From contig JAJEFJ010000039.1 in NCBI GenBank assembly GCA_022820485.1, forward strand, positions 62,001-126,000: a stretch of DNA of 64,000 nt, in the 5' to 3' direction. Of this stretch, positions 34,115-43,340 are shown piece after piece (the first letter of the stretch is position 1; each line of letters begins with the position of its first letter). The stretch comes from Candidatus Latescibacterota bacterium. GTDB lineage: Bacteria > Latescibacterota > UBA2968 > UBA8231. The notes beneath the pieces were generated by a model that was not told the origin of the DNA, searched no databases, and saw only the letters and a program-made list of their open reading frames with translations. The position numbers and the translations under genes were made by a program.

Positions 34115-36499
34115 CTAGTACGCCACGCTGATGATGCGGTGCTGGCTCGCGGCCCCAGCTTGGGCCTCCACCTCCACTCGGCACAGGTACGAACCGGGGG
34201 GGACTACGCGCTCGTCCTGATCTTGGCCGGCCCAAGTGTAGAGGTAGGACTGGTCGGGCTGGCGCTGGCCCTCAAGGGTGCGGACGAGCCGGCCGTCGAG
34301 CGTGTAGATCCGCACTTGGGCCGGCGCGTCCGTCTTCAAGACGTGGAAGCGGATTTCCGCGGCGTCGCCGATCCCGTCTCCGTTGGGACTGATGAACGAC
34401 TGCACCGAGAGATTGGCGATCAACCGGTCGGTATCCGGGACGCTGGGCAGATAGACGGTCGTGGCGGCGCGGCGCACTGGATCGACCGGCTGCCAGACCT
34501 CTAGCTGCCGCTCGTGGCCGACGAACGCCCGGAAGAGCGTGGCGTTGCGCTCTACAACCGTGCTGAAAGCCAGCGATACTTCCTCTCGTCGCACCGTGCG
34601 CGGCAGTTCCACGAGCAGCGAATCGTCCGCGACGCGCACCGCGGCCGGCTCGGCTTCGGCACCGCCGATGGTGAGGACGAGCGCGTCGGGATCGGCGGGC
34701 GAGGGGGTTTGCAGAAGGATGCGATCGAATCCAGGGTTGCGCGACTCTAGCTCCGGCGTGATGTGGAACGAAAAAAGTTGGCGCACGCCCGCCTCGGCCG
34801 TGCGCGGCAGCACTTCGCCAGTGACTCCCGCGAGGAAGGCGTCGGTAAATTCGATCTCCAAGGCGCGCACAGTCGGCGCGGTAGTCGGGCGGTCTGAGCT
34901 AAGGATGAGCTGGACTTGGACGAAACGGCGCGGACTAGGGGAGAGGAACTGCTCGCCGGAGCGCTGGTAAAAGTTGCTCCACTCGCTCCACTCCTCGCCA
35001 ATGCCGATGGTGCTCTGGGTCTCGCCCCGCAGCGCCTTTGGCATCTGGTCAAACTGCTCGGCCGTTACTTCGGTGCCATCCTTGCGGAAGTAGCGAAAAT
35101 TTTCTTGTAGCTCGTTGCCCGAGCGGGTGCGCGCCTGAATGCGCGCGCCCGGGGGCAGGTCGGCTTCCCAGCGCAGAGATTTGATCACCTTTGCCCGGTT
35201 GTCGCCCGCAATTCTCCCCAAGTCGATGAAGTCCGAACTCATCTCCACTTGAGCCACGTGGCCCACCGCAAACACGAGCGTCTCGATCAAAAAGCCGCTC
35301 TGGTACTGAAAGCTGGTCTGCGAGCCGCCGCCACCGACCCATTCGGCCGCGATAAAGCGCACGGGGCGCGGCTCAAAAAGATAGGTCAATTGGCCCGGAA
35401 ACTCGGTCGAAGACGCGAGTAAGGCATCTGTGTCACCGACGAAGAGTTGGTCGAGGTCGACCTCGCCCGTCAGGGTGCGGCGACCGTTGGAAACGCTCAA
35501 GCTGTGGGTGCGGATCTGGGGCAGGTTGGAACCGTACGTCAGGGTGCGGAGGAGAAAATCCGAAGTGCGCATTACGATCCGATCCACCCAAAACAGCGCG
35601 CCCAAGTCCCAGTCCCAAGCGATGGGATCTTGGCCGCGCTCCCGCCGTGCTCCCCAATCGGTATTGGCGTTGCCGTCGGCCATCTTGAAGGGGAAGCCCC
35701 GGCCCGAGCGCTCCTGAATCGCGCCGCCGCGCTCTAGGGTCTGCAAGGCGATATTTTCCCCGAGCGTGTACACTTCCACCTCGGCAAGGGCAGCGTCCGG
35801 CGTCTTGGCATCCACCAAAATCCTGATGAATTGCAGCAGGTCATAGGTAGTGTCCGCAGTGCCCGCCTCGCGCGCGCCCCGCACCCGCGTCACCTCCCTC
35901 ACCAGCGGCTTCACATCGTAAATCACCTCAGTCTCGTCAATGGGCTTGGTGGTGCCGCCTATCAGGTGAAAAGAGAATATGTCTTGGCGCGTCACGCGGC
36001 GCCCCTCGGACCCGAAAACGCGAAACTCGCGGAAGGGCCGCGCACCCTCTTGATCGGGAAAAATGAGGCGAATCTCCGATACGAGTACAGCCCTTCCTAG
36101 ATTGATCTCGATCCACCAGTCTTCTAAGGGCGCGTCCGGGTCGGGTTGCCAAAAGGTCTGAGCGCGGCCGTCTATAACCCGGCCGGCCGTTGAGAGATTG
36201 GTGCCGGCCTTCCACGCGCCACCGCGCATCTCTTTGCCGCTCACCAATTCGTGAGTGAATTCGTCGGCGTTGACGGCAGCGTTGTGCTCGCCCTTGAATT
36301 CGACGGGAGTCACCGAGCCGGTTGGGGAAAATGCGAGGGTGCCGGCCGGAAAGGTCCACTGCTGCCACTCAGTCCTGCGATCCACCCGGTACACTTCCAG
36401 GTCGGCGCTCCGAATCTGGGCGTACGCCGCCAGCACGAGGGCGGCCAAACTCAAACCCGCGAATAGGAGGAATGTTTGGTGCGAACGAATGCGCTGCAT
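34115..36499 (-). CDS. Secreted FlgD-Ig/discoidin-like surface protein, paralog 5 of 7
   Basis: About 794 residues from ATG 36499, with GGAGAGG upstream and a signal peptide (FLLFAGLSLAALVLAAYAQ). Long subtype: discoidin-like segments at about 95-190 (VIDGRAQTFWQPD, WWIEINLGRAVLVSEI) and 280-420. The central module has WSEWSNFYQRSG and SPSPRRFVQVQ. Then VTGEVLPR and a FlgD-like Ig end (ISPNGDGIGDAA, YTWAGQDQDE, GSYLCRV), ending SVAY. The WDGRD motif of other copies has become WAGQD. It is the last gene of the leftward part of the second surface locus, 13 bases after 36513-38447, and its stop is near the AbiE operator. Confidence 0.8.
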   Translation of the reverse strand: MQRIRSHQTFLLFAGLSLAALVLAAYAQIRSADLEVYRVDRRTEWQQWTFPAGTLAFSPTGSVTPVEFKGEHNAAVNADEFTHELVSGKEMRGGAWKAGTNLSTAGRVIDGRAQTFWQPDPDAPLEDWWIEINLGRAVLVSEIRLIFPDQEGARPFREFRVFGSEGRRVTRQDIFSFHLIGGTTKPIDETEVIYDVKPLVREVTRVRGAREAGTADTTYDLLQFIRILVDAKTPDAALAEVEVYTLGENIALQTLERGGAIQERSGRGFPFKMADGNANTDWGARRERGQDPIAWDWDLGALFWVDRIVMRTSDFLLRTLTYGSNLPQIRTHSLSVSNGRRTLTGEVDLDQLFVGDTDALLASSTEFPGQLTYLFEPRPVRFIAAEWVGGGGSQTSFQYQSGFLIETLVFAVGHVAQVEMSSDFIDLGRIAGDNRAKVIKSLRWEADLPPGARIQARTRSGNELQENFRYFRKDGTEVTAEQFDQMPKALRGETQSTIGIGEEWSEWSNFYQRSGEQFLSPSPRRFVQVQLILSSDRPTTAPTVRALEIEFTDAFLAGVTGEVLPRTAEAGVRQLFSFHITPELESRNPGFDRILLQTPSPADPDALVLTIGGAEAEPAAVRVADDSLLVELPRTVRREEVSLAFSTVVERNATLFRAFVGHERQLEVWQPVDPVRRAATTVYLPSVPDTDRLIANLSVQSFISPNGDGIGDAAEIRFHVLKTDAPAQVRIYTLDGRLVRTLEGQRQPDQSYLYTWAGQDQDERVVPPGSYLCRVEVEAQAGAASQHRIISVAY

Positions 36500-36512
36500 A
36501 GCCTCTCCTTTT

Positions 36513-38447
36513 TTAGTAGGCAACGCCCACTGCACCGAGGCGCGTGAAGCGCTCGCGCTCGGCGTCGGCAGTCACCTCGGCGAGGTAGATCCCCACAGGC
36601 ACCGGATTGCCGCTATCGTCGCGCCCGTCCCATTCCCAAACAAAAGAGCCGCTACCGCGCGCGCCGGCAAACAAGGTGCGCACCCGCTGGCCGCCAAGCG
36701 AAAAAACCCGCACGGTCAACTGCACGGGTTGCTGGAGCTGGACCAAAGTACCGGAAATGCGCACGCGCTCGTTGATCCCGTCGCCATTGGGCGTTACCAC
36801 GGCCGGCTGCACGGCAAAAAACGGGAGCAAGTTGCGCGCCGAAGCGGCCGTGGTCAGCACTCGTAGGTCATTGGTCAGGACTGTGGGATTGGCGTCTCCG
36901 GGCAGAACCTGCTGCGGAGACTCGTCGCTTTGGGTGTCGAAGACTCGGGCGCGAAAGAACGTGGATTGAACGAAAACTTCAGCGTCGAAGACGACGCGCA
37001 ACGCACTCGGCGATTGATGGGTCAGCCGTTGGCTGGGAAAGAACAGCTTCAGGCTCCGCTCGCCCTCGACTACGCTGTCGGGCGCGGTGGCGACGGGCGG
37101 ATCGCCGATGAACATTTCCTTGAACTGCGGCCTAGAGGGCGTGAGGATCTCCAAGGCGTCAAAGCCCACGTCCGTCTCGCTGATGTCGGCGAGGATGTCG
37201 TAGGCAAAAGTCGAGAGCGCACCGGCTGGCACGCGGGGCTTGTTGCCCAAGGGACGGGGGGTTTCCAACGCGGAGATTTCCCCTATTAGCTGCTGAGCCA
37301 ACGGCGGGATGGAGTGCTCAACCGCCAGCGAGTTGACCCGGATGCCGTCGAGAATGGAGTGGCTGGTGAGTGCGATTTCGAGTTGGAAGAAACGACGCGG
37401 GCTAGGTAGCTCAATTCGCTGACCGGACTCGGCAAAGGGCGGCGACCACTCGCTCCAGTTGACTTGGTCGTCTTCGACCGGGCCGCGCACGTTCAGGCCC
37501 AGCCTGCCGTAGTCTCCTTCTGAAACTTCCTGCACATCGCCGGTGAAAACATTGACGATTTCGTGAAACACCTGCGGGGTATCGTCGCGGCCCGTGCGCA
37601 TGCGAATGGAAACGCTCGCATCGGCCGTCGGCTCGACGTCGATGCGGTCCTCTTGCTGGCGCAAAGTCTCGGCAGTCCACAGTAGGCGACTGAAGTTAGC
37701 CACTTCGCCTAAGTCGATGATCTTGGACAGATAGCGCCCTCCCGGCGGAAAGCCCGCTCCGTACACCTCGAACTCGGCGATCTCAAAGGGATTGGTCGAG
37801 GTCACGTTGAGCTGGATGTAGCGGACGAATTGCAAGGGGAAGGGAATTTGCGCCACGCTTTCCGTGGTGAAATCCACCTGCGTCAGCAGGTTGTACACCG
37901 GCAGGTTTTCCGGCGTGAAGCTCACGCCGTCGCTGACCTGAATTTTATAGCTGCGAATGAAGTCGTCGGCAAAGGGCCGCCCGCGGCTGTCGGCTCCTTC
38001 TGGGCGCGGGAAAAACGAGATGCGGTTGACGGGAAAGCGCGTGCCCAAGTCAAAGAAAAAGGTCCGGCCCGCTTGCAGCACCCCGAATTCCTTGAAGCGA
38101 TTTTCGCTGGAGGTCTGCACATCGCCATCGACGAGCGGGGCATTCGTCTGCTTGAAGGGCACGTTGTCCCACACCCGCGCCTCGGCCACCTCACTGACGA
38201 AGTCCAAGGGAAAGCCCTCGGTCCATCGTAGCTGCCGGACGATGTTATCGTTGGGATTAAAACCCACCAACTGAATGGCCCCGGCCGCATCAAAGCTGAT
38301 GGCCGTGGAATTTAGCTCGTCGTCCTGCCAAGAGCGACCCGCACCGCCCAATTCCCACTGCCGCACCTCGCCCTCGGCCGCAGTGGCCCACCACGCGACA
38401 GCAGCGATAAAAAACAGTTTGAATGCGGACACAAGCAATTCCCTCAC
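36513..38447 (-). CDS. Secreted FlgD-Ig surface protein, paralog 6 of 7
   Basis: 644 residues from GTG 38447; GTG 38432, with GAGGG before it, would give a cleaner signal peptide (SAFKLFFIAAVAWWATAAEG). Short subtype: one discoidin-like segment (about 100-225: LVDGDVQTSSENRF, FFFDLGTRFPVNRISF, IAEFEVYGAGF), WSEWSPPFAESG with PSPRRFFQLE, then IGEISALETPR. The C-terminal FlgD-like Ig domain has VTPNGDGINERV, WEWDGRDDSGN and GIYLAEV, ending GVAY. The segment carrying fully spelled arginine-rich LGNKPRVPAGALSTFAY is shared with 44361-46394 (GGQVRVPAGAQTPFTY). It follows the OPT-like permease by about 36 bases. Confidence 0.8.
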   Translation of the reverse strand: MRELLVSAFKLFFIAAVAWWATAAEGEVRQWELGGAGRSWQDDELNSTAISFDAAGAIQLVGFNPNDNIVRQLRWTEGFPLDFVSEVAEARVWDNVPFKQTNAPLVDGDVQTSSENRFKEFGVLQAGRTFFFDLGTRFPVNRISFFPRPEGADSRGRPFADDFIRSYKIQVSDGVSFTPENLPVYNLLTQVDFTTESVAQIPFPLQFVRYIQLNVTSTNPFEIAEFEVYGAGFPPGGRYLSKIIDLGEVANFSRLLWTAETLRQQEDRIDVEPTADASVSIRMRTGRDDTPQVFHEIVNVFTGDVQEVSEGDYGRLGLNVRGPVEDDQVNWSEWSPPFAESGQRIELPSPRRFFQLEIALTSHSILDGIRVNSLAVEHSIPPLAQQLIGEISALETPRPLGNKPRVPAGALSTFAYDILADISETDVGFDALEILTPSRPQFKEMFIGDPPVATAPDSVVEGERSLKLFFPSQRLTHQSPSALRVVFDAEVFVQSTFFRARVFDTQSDESPQQVLPGDANPTVLTNDLRVLTTAASARNLLPFFAVQPAVVTPNGDGINERVRISGTLVQLQQPVQLTVRVFSLGGQRVRTLFAGARGSGSFVWEWDGRDDSGNPVPVGIYLAEVTADAERERFTRLGAVGVAY

Positions 38448-38483
38448 TTTACTGCGAAATATAGCCCGTTTTCACCCCAAACC

Positions 38484-40424
38484 TCAACCCCAGAAAATCA
38501 CATTGCCGACCATGCCGGTAAAGTGATCGACAAACAGAAAAAGGCCTCCCGGCACGATGTGCCCGGCAATCATGCCCATGAAAAAGGGGCGCGTCTTGCG
38601 GTAGAGCGCCACGCCGCCGTAGCGCAGCACCGATACCTTGATCAGCCACGCCAAGAACATATCGAACCAAAGGTGATCCATAATCCCGGTCGGCCCAATG
38701 GGGTAGCCGAGGGGATGGAGGGGCCACCAGACGTAGTACCAGCGCGCCAGCATCAAAAGCAGCATCACGCCCGCTCCAATCCCGGTGTTGATCCAACCCC
38801 ACAGATGCGGTTCGCTCGGCGTGCGAATCAAGCCAGCAGCATAGTCGTAGAATCCGTGTTTACCTCCGGGTATTTTCAGATTGAGCGCCCCGTACGAATA
38901 GCCCAGCTCCATAACCACCCACATCGACGAGACCAGCCCGACGGCCATGGCCAAGAGCATCGTCCAGAACAGCGGACGTTTCGAACCGCCAAAGCCCTCG
39001 CCCAATTTGAGGCTGTTAGCGGCTGACGTCATGGCGAAACTGCGCCCATTGGTCCAGAAAAAGGTCGTCGCCAGCACGACCAAGCCTTGGGCACCGATGG
39101 CCGACGAGCCAACGGCTGAGACCACGATGGCCGCCGAGCCGACCGGCACCGAACCGTCCGAAAGCCCCCCTTCGGCGATCAGGCGCGTAAACCCCACAAA
39201 AAGCGCGAAGGCGGTAAAGAGAAACGCTAGCGCAACCCAGACGGGCAGACCCGCCAGCGCAAGCCACGCGACCATCACCGCGCTACTCCCCACCAAGATG
39301 AACACAGCCGTCCGGTAGGAGAGAATTTCGCCGGAGTCATCCACCGTTGGATCCCCCCACAGGGCCTTGCGGCAGACCACCCACAGGTGCTTGCGGGCCG
39401 CGAACAGGCCAAATAGAAACAGCACCAACATGCCACCCATCGACTGGTGGACGAGGATCGGGTCGATGATCGAGTGCCCACCCCCCAGCATCTCCGAACT
39501 AGTGACGCCTAAGACGGCAAATGTGGTGCGCAGGGCATTGGCAAAAAGATTGAAAAACCACAGACTGAAGGCGATTTCGGTCTTGAGAAAATAGAAAAAG
39601 CCCAAAATGTTGAAGCGGAATTTGAATTGCAGTTCGGACAGGTCGTCGAAGATGGGCAAGATGAAGTGGATAGGATCGACATTGGTGGCAATGGGCACGG
39701 TCTCCGGGAAGTAGTTGTGTAGCCCGTGCAGGGTGCCCCAGACAGCCGGCACGGCAAAGCCGGTCCACATCACCGGGTTTTTGAAGAATGGGGCAATGCG
39801 ATCCCCCCCGGCGTCCTGTTCGGTGAGGGCCATCGGCACCTGAACCAGCGGATAGGTCAGCCGCTCGTAGTCGTTCCACTGCTTGCGCAGAATCGCCATC
39901 ACGGCAATCATCGCCAAGAACAAGGCCCAGACAAACGGTGCCCAGCGCAAGAACATCGGCAGCCAGCCAGCCCACGGGATGGACCGGCCCTGCTCCAAGC
40001 CCTCGTAAAAAGGCCACATGACCGCTAGGTCGCGCGGCTCCAACCAGTCGGCTATGTGGGGTTGGATGAGTGTGTGCCAATCGTTTTCCGGCGTGGCAAA
40101 GTAAAAGGGGGTGAGGATCGTGCCAATGAACCGGCCAGCAAAAAACACCGGCAGGGGCGAGGCCATGACCATCATTATGTAGATGAGCAGGAGTTCGCCG
40201 CGGTTCAGCCCGGCTCGCGGGTGGACTAGCTTGAGCAGTGGGTTGATTAAGCCAGCGAGAAAGAAGAGCAAGAACAGGGCACCGACCGTGCTGGTCCCAA
40301 GCGTCATGTACGAGCCGCGAAGATAGAAAACCCCATACGAGTCGCCCGCAGCCACGAAAAACGTGAACAGGCAGCCGAGCAGCAGCGCCTTGGGCGTGAA
40401 GACTCCGGCCGCTGGGGGTTGCAA
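38484..40424 (-). CDS. OPT-like polytopic membrane protein (DUF6784/DUF6785 type), paralog 2
   Basis: 646 residues, integral membrane, clear paralog of 12701-14686. Shared blocks: YLRGSYMTLGTST, FYFATPENDWHTL, ILRKQWNDYERLTYPLVQVP, FTRLIAEGGLSDGS, TSAANSLKLGEGF, and WPLHPLGYPIG near the C-terminus. It starts with TTG at 40424, three bases after the barrel gene stop, which indicates coupled translation. A transporter function is inferred from the OPT-like layout; no substrate can be named. Its neighbours (barrel upstream, FlgD-Ig downstream) mirror the first locus, where the permease also sits beside FlgD-Ig genes. Confidence 0.8.
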   Translation of the reverse strand: MQPPAAGVFTPKALLLGCLFTFFVAAGDSYGVFYLRGSYMTLGTSTVGALFLLFFLAGLINPLLKLVHPRAGLNRGELLLIYIMMVMASPLPVFFAGRFIGTILTPFYFATPENDWHTLIQPHIADWLEPRDLAVMWPFYEGLEQGRSIPWAGWLPMFLRWAPFVWALFLAMIAVMAILRKQWNDYERLTYPLVQVPMALTEQDAGGDRIAPFFKNPVMWTGFAVPAVWGTLHGLHNYFPETVPIATNVDPIHFILPIFDDLSELQFKFRFNILGFFYFLKTEIAFSLWFFNLFANALRTTFAVLGVTSSEMLGGGHSIIDPILVHQSMGGMLVLFLFGLFAARKHLWVVCRKALWGDPTVDDSGEILSYRTAVFILVGSSAVMVAWLALAGLPVWVALAFLFTAFALFVGFTRLIAEGGLSDGSVPVGSAAIVVSAVGSSAIGAQGLVVLATTFFWTNGRSFAMTSAANSLKLGEGFGGSKRPLFWTMLLAMAVGLVSSMWVVMELGYSYGALNLKIPGGKHGFYDYAAGLIRTPSEPHLWGWINTGIGAGVMLLLMLARWYYVWWPLHPLGYPIGPTGIMDHLWFDMFLAWLIKVSVLRYGGVALYRKTRPFFMGMIAGHIVPGGLFLFVDHFTGMVGNVIFWG

Positions 40425-40427
40425 GGA

Positions 40428-43067
40428 CTATACCCCGCCGGTGGCAGCAAAGATGCGGACGAAGACGATTGATTGCTTCTGGGTTTGCTCCGCGAAGAAT
40501 TGGCGCTCTAGCAGGAAGCCCGCGTTCATGGTCAGCTCGTACCCCTGATAGGACGACACATTGGTCAGCAGGGCCGAAAACACGAGGCTGCGGAAATCAT
40601 CGATATAGCTCGGCGACGCCTCGGCTGGACGCTCGATTAGGTTCTCGAAAAGGCTGAATTCAACGCCAAAGTCCAAGTGCGTCTTCGGCAGGAGCGCGTA
40701 CTGGCCCAAAAAGAAAAAGCTCTCGGTCAGTTCGTTGGCCTCCAAGCCGGTCAGCGCAGTAGGCGTTTCTCGCTGGTACATGCTCTTCCACTTGGGATAG
40801 AGGGCGAGTCGGTCGCTGGGGCGGATGGCGTAATCGGCCTTGTTGATCAGGCCCAAAAACGAGCGGTCGCGCTTTAGGCTGGCCTGCTCACCAAGCTGGT
40901 TGAAGCGCTCGTACTTCAGCTTGCCCTCGACATTCAGGTTGCGGATGCGAAAGTAGCGGGCCTGCAAGTACAGGGCGTTGACAAAGGTATCTTGGTTGTC
41001 GAGCGGATCGGCAAAGTCCGTCAGGCCGATGGGGTCGCGCCAGACGATGCGGTCTTCGGGCAAATTGTCGGCCACTAGTTTGGCGTGTTCAAAAAGGGAT
41101 ATATCTAATCCCGGATAGGATTTTTCCAAGGTCAGCAGCCCGTAGAACGAGCGGCTCTCGCGGTCGCTGCTTAGCTGGTGCTCGGCGAGCCGACCAACGG
41201 TCAGCCGGGAGCTCTCGGTGATTTTTAAGCCCCCGTACGCATTGTACCCGCGATGGTCGCGCTCGTAGGGGTAGTCGGGCAGGCGATCGTCCTCAAAGCG
41301 GTCGATGATCGTGTTGTTGTTCATGTCCATGCCAAAGAGAAACTCCGGCGGATCGACCTGATAGCGCAGGAAAGGCTCGACGTAATCCGGGCGGCTGTTC
41401 TGGTTTTGGTTGAAGTCGGAAATAAAATCGTTGTTTTCGTCTAGTCCGGGAAAAATCTCCGTGTCGCGTCCCTGCGAGCCGCCCTGGCCGCCAAACCCTT
41501 GGCTCTGGCGATAGCGCTGCCAGTCGGTGTAGCGGTCTTGGTCGTCGTTGTCATCGACAAACTCAAAGAGGTTTTGGGTCTCGCTGGCGTAGTCGATGAC
41601 CCCGCCCGGATCGGCGATAAAGGCCGTGGTGCTGTAATCGGGATCTATGGTGAACACCTCGCCGTACGCAAAGAAGGGGTAGCGCTGGTACGAGGCCGTG
41701 ACGTACCCGGCTTCGGCCGTTTCCTTGTACGCGGCTAGCTTGCGAAAATTCTGGTTGGGGAAGCGGCGAAAGCGGCGATTGAGGGCCCATTCGGCCCGCA
41801 AATCAAAGTGGGCGAGGTTGATCAGCTCCAGGTCCATGCCGATCACCTCGTGCCCGGTCGGCAAGCCGTAGGCAAAGCGCACAAAGGTCTGGTTGGAGCC
41901 ATCGGTGATCTCGTCGCGGGCCTGGGCCACCGGCAAGAAAACCTGCTCGCCTCGGGCATTAGTCTGGAGATTGGAGGCTATCTCTATGCGGTAGTCGTTG
42001 GACACCACCAGCTCGAATTCGAGCTTTTTGGCCTCGCGGAAGGTGCCCACTTTTTCGGTTGGGCTAAAATCGTTGCGAATGTCGTAGATAAGCTCAATCA
42101 CGTCCGAGCCGCTCACCTCCAAAATGCCCTCGCGCCGCACGCCGCCGCGCACCAAGGGCACGATTTCCGGGTGCAACTCTCCGTCGATGATCACCTGATC
42201 GACGAAAAACGAGGCCCCGGTTTCCTCGGATTCAGGCGAATCATCTGCAATGCGGATGATGACCCGTTCGACATTGCCCGTGTTCTGCGGGCCGGTCAGC
42301 AGGCCCTTGAGCGAGTTGTCGCCGAGGCTTAGCTCACTGCTGGTATTGGATACATTGACCCACGTCAGGCCCAGCTTGGCGAAGTCGCCCACTTGGGCCA
42401 CGCCGCGCGCCCCGAGCAGGCGGGTCGTATTTTCGATCGCCGAAGCCCCGCCCGCCTCGTTGAGCGCGGTAAACCCCGGCGCGTTGAGCCGCGAGCCAAG
42501 GAGGGTCAGCGCGTACTTATCGGCGAGAAAATCCCACTGCAACCCGTTGAACGTGGGCTTGGAAAAAGTCAAAGGGGTGAGCGTCGTGCGGATGGCGTCG
42601 CCCACCGTCAGAGAAGTGTGGAACTGGCCGTGGCTGGCCGACGAGATGACGAGGCTGTCGAACCATCGGCCAAAGCGGGTGCCCTTCAAAAGGGCGCTGC
42701 CTTGGCGCAAGGGGCTGGTTTCAGTCCAATCGTATATAACCCAGCCGCGATTGATGTACTGGCCGAAGAGGTTGTAGTTGCGAGTGCCTTCGAGCAGGAT
42801 GTTGACGTAGCGCTCGTAGTTGTCGCGCGCGTAATTGCTGTACTCCCAGCCGCGCCACTGATATTCGTAGTACAGATTCTGCGGCAAGTACCACTTGCGC
42901 CGGTTGGGCGCCAAGGCACCCGGATGGATGCGCACCCCGCGAATCCCGGGCTCCTCAACTGGCCGAAAGCCCGTCGATAGCTGGGCGAAAGCCGTGGACT
43001 CCGAGAGTACAAACGCGCACCACAACAGCAAGATCGGCCCTCTGCTACAAAGGGTTATCAGCCTCAT
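40428..43067 (-). CDS. Large outer-membrane beta-barrel-like protein, paralog 2 of 2
   Basis: About 879 residues from ATG 43067 (AGGAG upstream; signal peptide MRLITLCSRGPILLLWCAFVL ... FAQ, cut near residue 29). Blocks shared with 19867-22563: RKWYLPQNLYYEYQWRGWEY, YINRGWVIYDW, IRTTLTPLTFSKPTF, IELIYDIRNDFSP, and the Asp/Asn-rich region near 500-620 (FVDDNDDQDRYTDW, FISDFNQNQN, FGMDMNNNT). The rest is strand-rich and aromatic, as in a barrel. No known family is recognised. It is the first gene of the leftward half of the second locus and is divergent from the CBM9-like gene 43341-44252. Confidence 0.7.
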   Translation of the reverse strand: MRLITLCSRGPILLLWCAFVLSESTAFAQLSTGFRPVEEPGIRGVRIHPGALAPNRRKWYLPQNLYYEYQWRGWEYSNYARDNYERYVNILLEGTRNYNLFGQYINRGWVIYDWTETSPLRQGSALLKGTRFGRWFDSLVISSASHGQFHTSLTVGDAIRTTLTPLTFSKPTFNGLQWDFLADKYALTLLGSRLNAPGFTALNEAGGASAIENTTRLLGARGVAQVGDFAKLGLTWVNVSNTSSELSLGDNSLKGLLTGPQNTGNVERVIIRIADDSPESEETGASFFVDQVIIDGELHPEIVPLVRGGVRREGILEVSGSDVIELIYDIRNDFSPTEKVGTFREAKKLEFELVVSNDYRIEIASNLQTNARGEQVFLPVAQARDEITDGSNQTFVRFAYGLPTGHEVIGMDLELINLAHFDLRAEWALNRRFRRFPNQNFRKLAAYKETAEAGYVTASYQRYPFFAYGEVFTIDPDYSTTAFIADPGGVIDYASETQNLFEFVDDNDDQDRYTDWQRYRQSQGFGGQGGSQGRDTEIFPGLDENNDFISDFNQNQNSRPDYVEPFLRYQVDPPEFLFGMDMNNNTIIDRFEDDRLPDYPYERDHRGYNAYGGLKITESSRLTVGRLAEHQLSSDRESRSFYGLLTLEKSYPGLDISLFEHAKLVADNLPEDRIVWRDPIGLTDFADPLDNQDTFVNALYLQARYFRIRNLNVEGKLKYERFNQLGEQASLKRDRSFLGLINKADYAIRPSDRLALYPKWKSMYQRETPTALTGLEANELTESFFFLGQYALLPKTHLDFGVEFSLFENLIERPAEASPSYIDDFRSLVFSALLTNVSSYQGYELTMNAGFLLERQFFAEQTQKQSIVFVRIFAATGGV

Positions 43068-43232
43068 GATCCATCTCCTAATGGGGAAAAGCCCGCCTAA
43101 GTCTGCGAGCACCATCGGCTGACAATATACGCCCCGTTCCCACTGCTCACCAAGTCAGAACCGCGCTGTCGCGCCTGCAAAAAACAGATTTTTTTGCGGC
43201 AAATTTGTTTCGCCTGTCTATATTTTTTTGTT

Positions 43233-43238
43233 TATAAT
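43233..43238 (+). promoter_or_regulatory. -10 element (TATAAT) of the CBM9-like gene
   Basis: A perfect TATAAT in an AT-rich island within the 273-base divergent gap (43068-43340). I find no convincing -35 at 16-18 bases upstream. An A/T-rich hairpin (GCAAAAAA with TTTTTTGC, about 43177-43197) precedes it. The leftward barrel gene must start from the same gap, but its promoter is not clear. Confidence 0.5.
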
Positions 43239-43340
43239 GTAAAATCACCTCATCCTGAAAGGAGGTTGCACAGCTTGTTGAACGACACTTCCCATATTCC
43301 TTTTCCTTTCTCCATATCTTCCAATCAAGGAGCGTATAGC

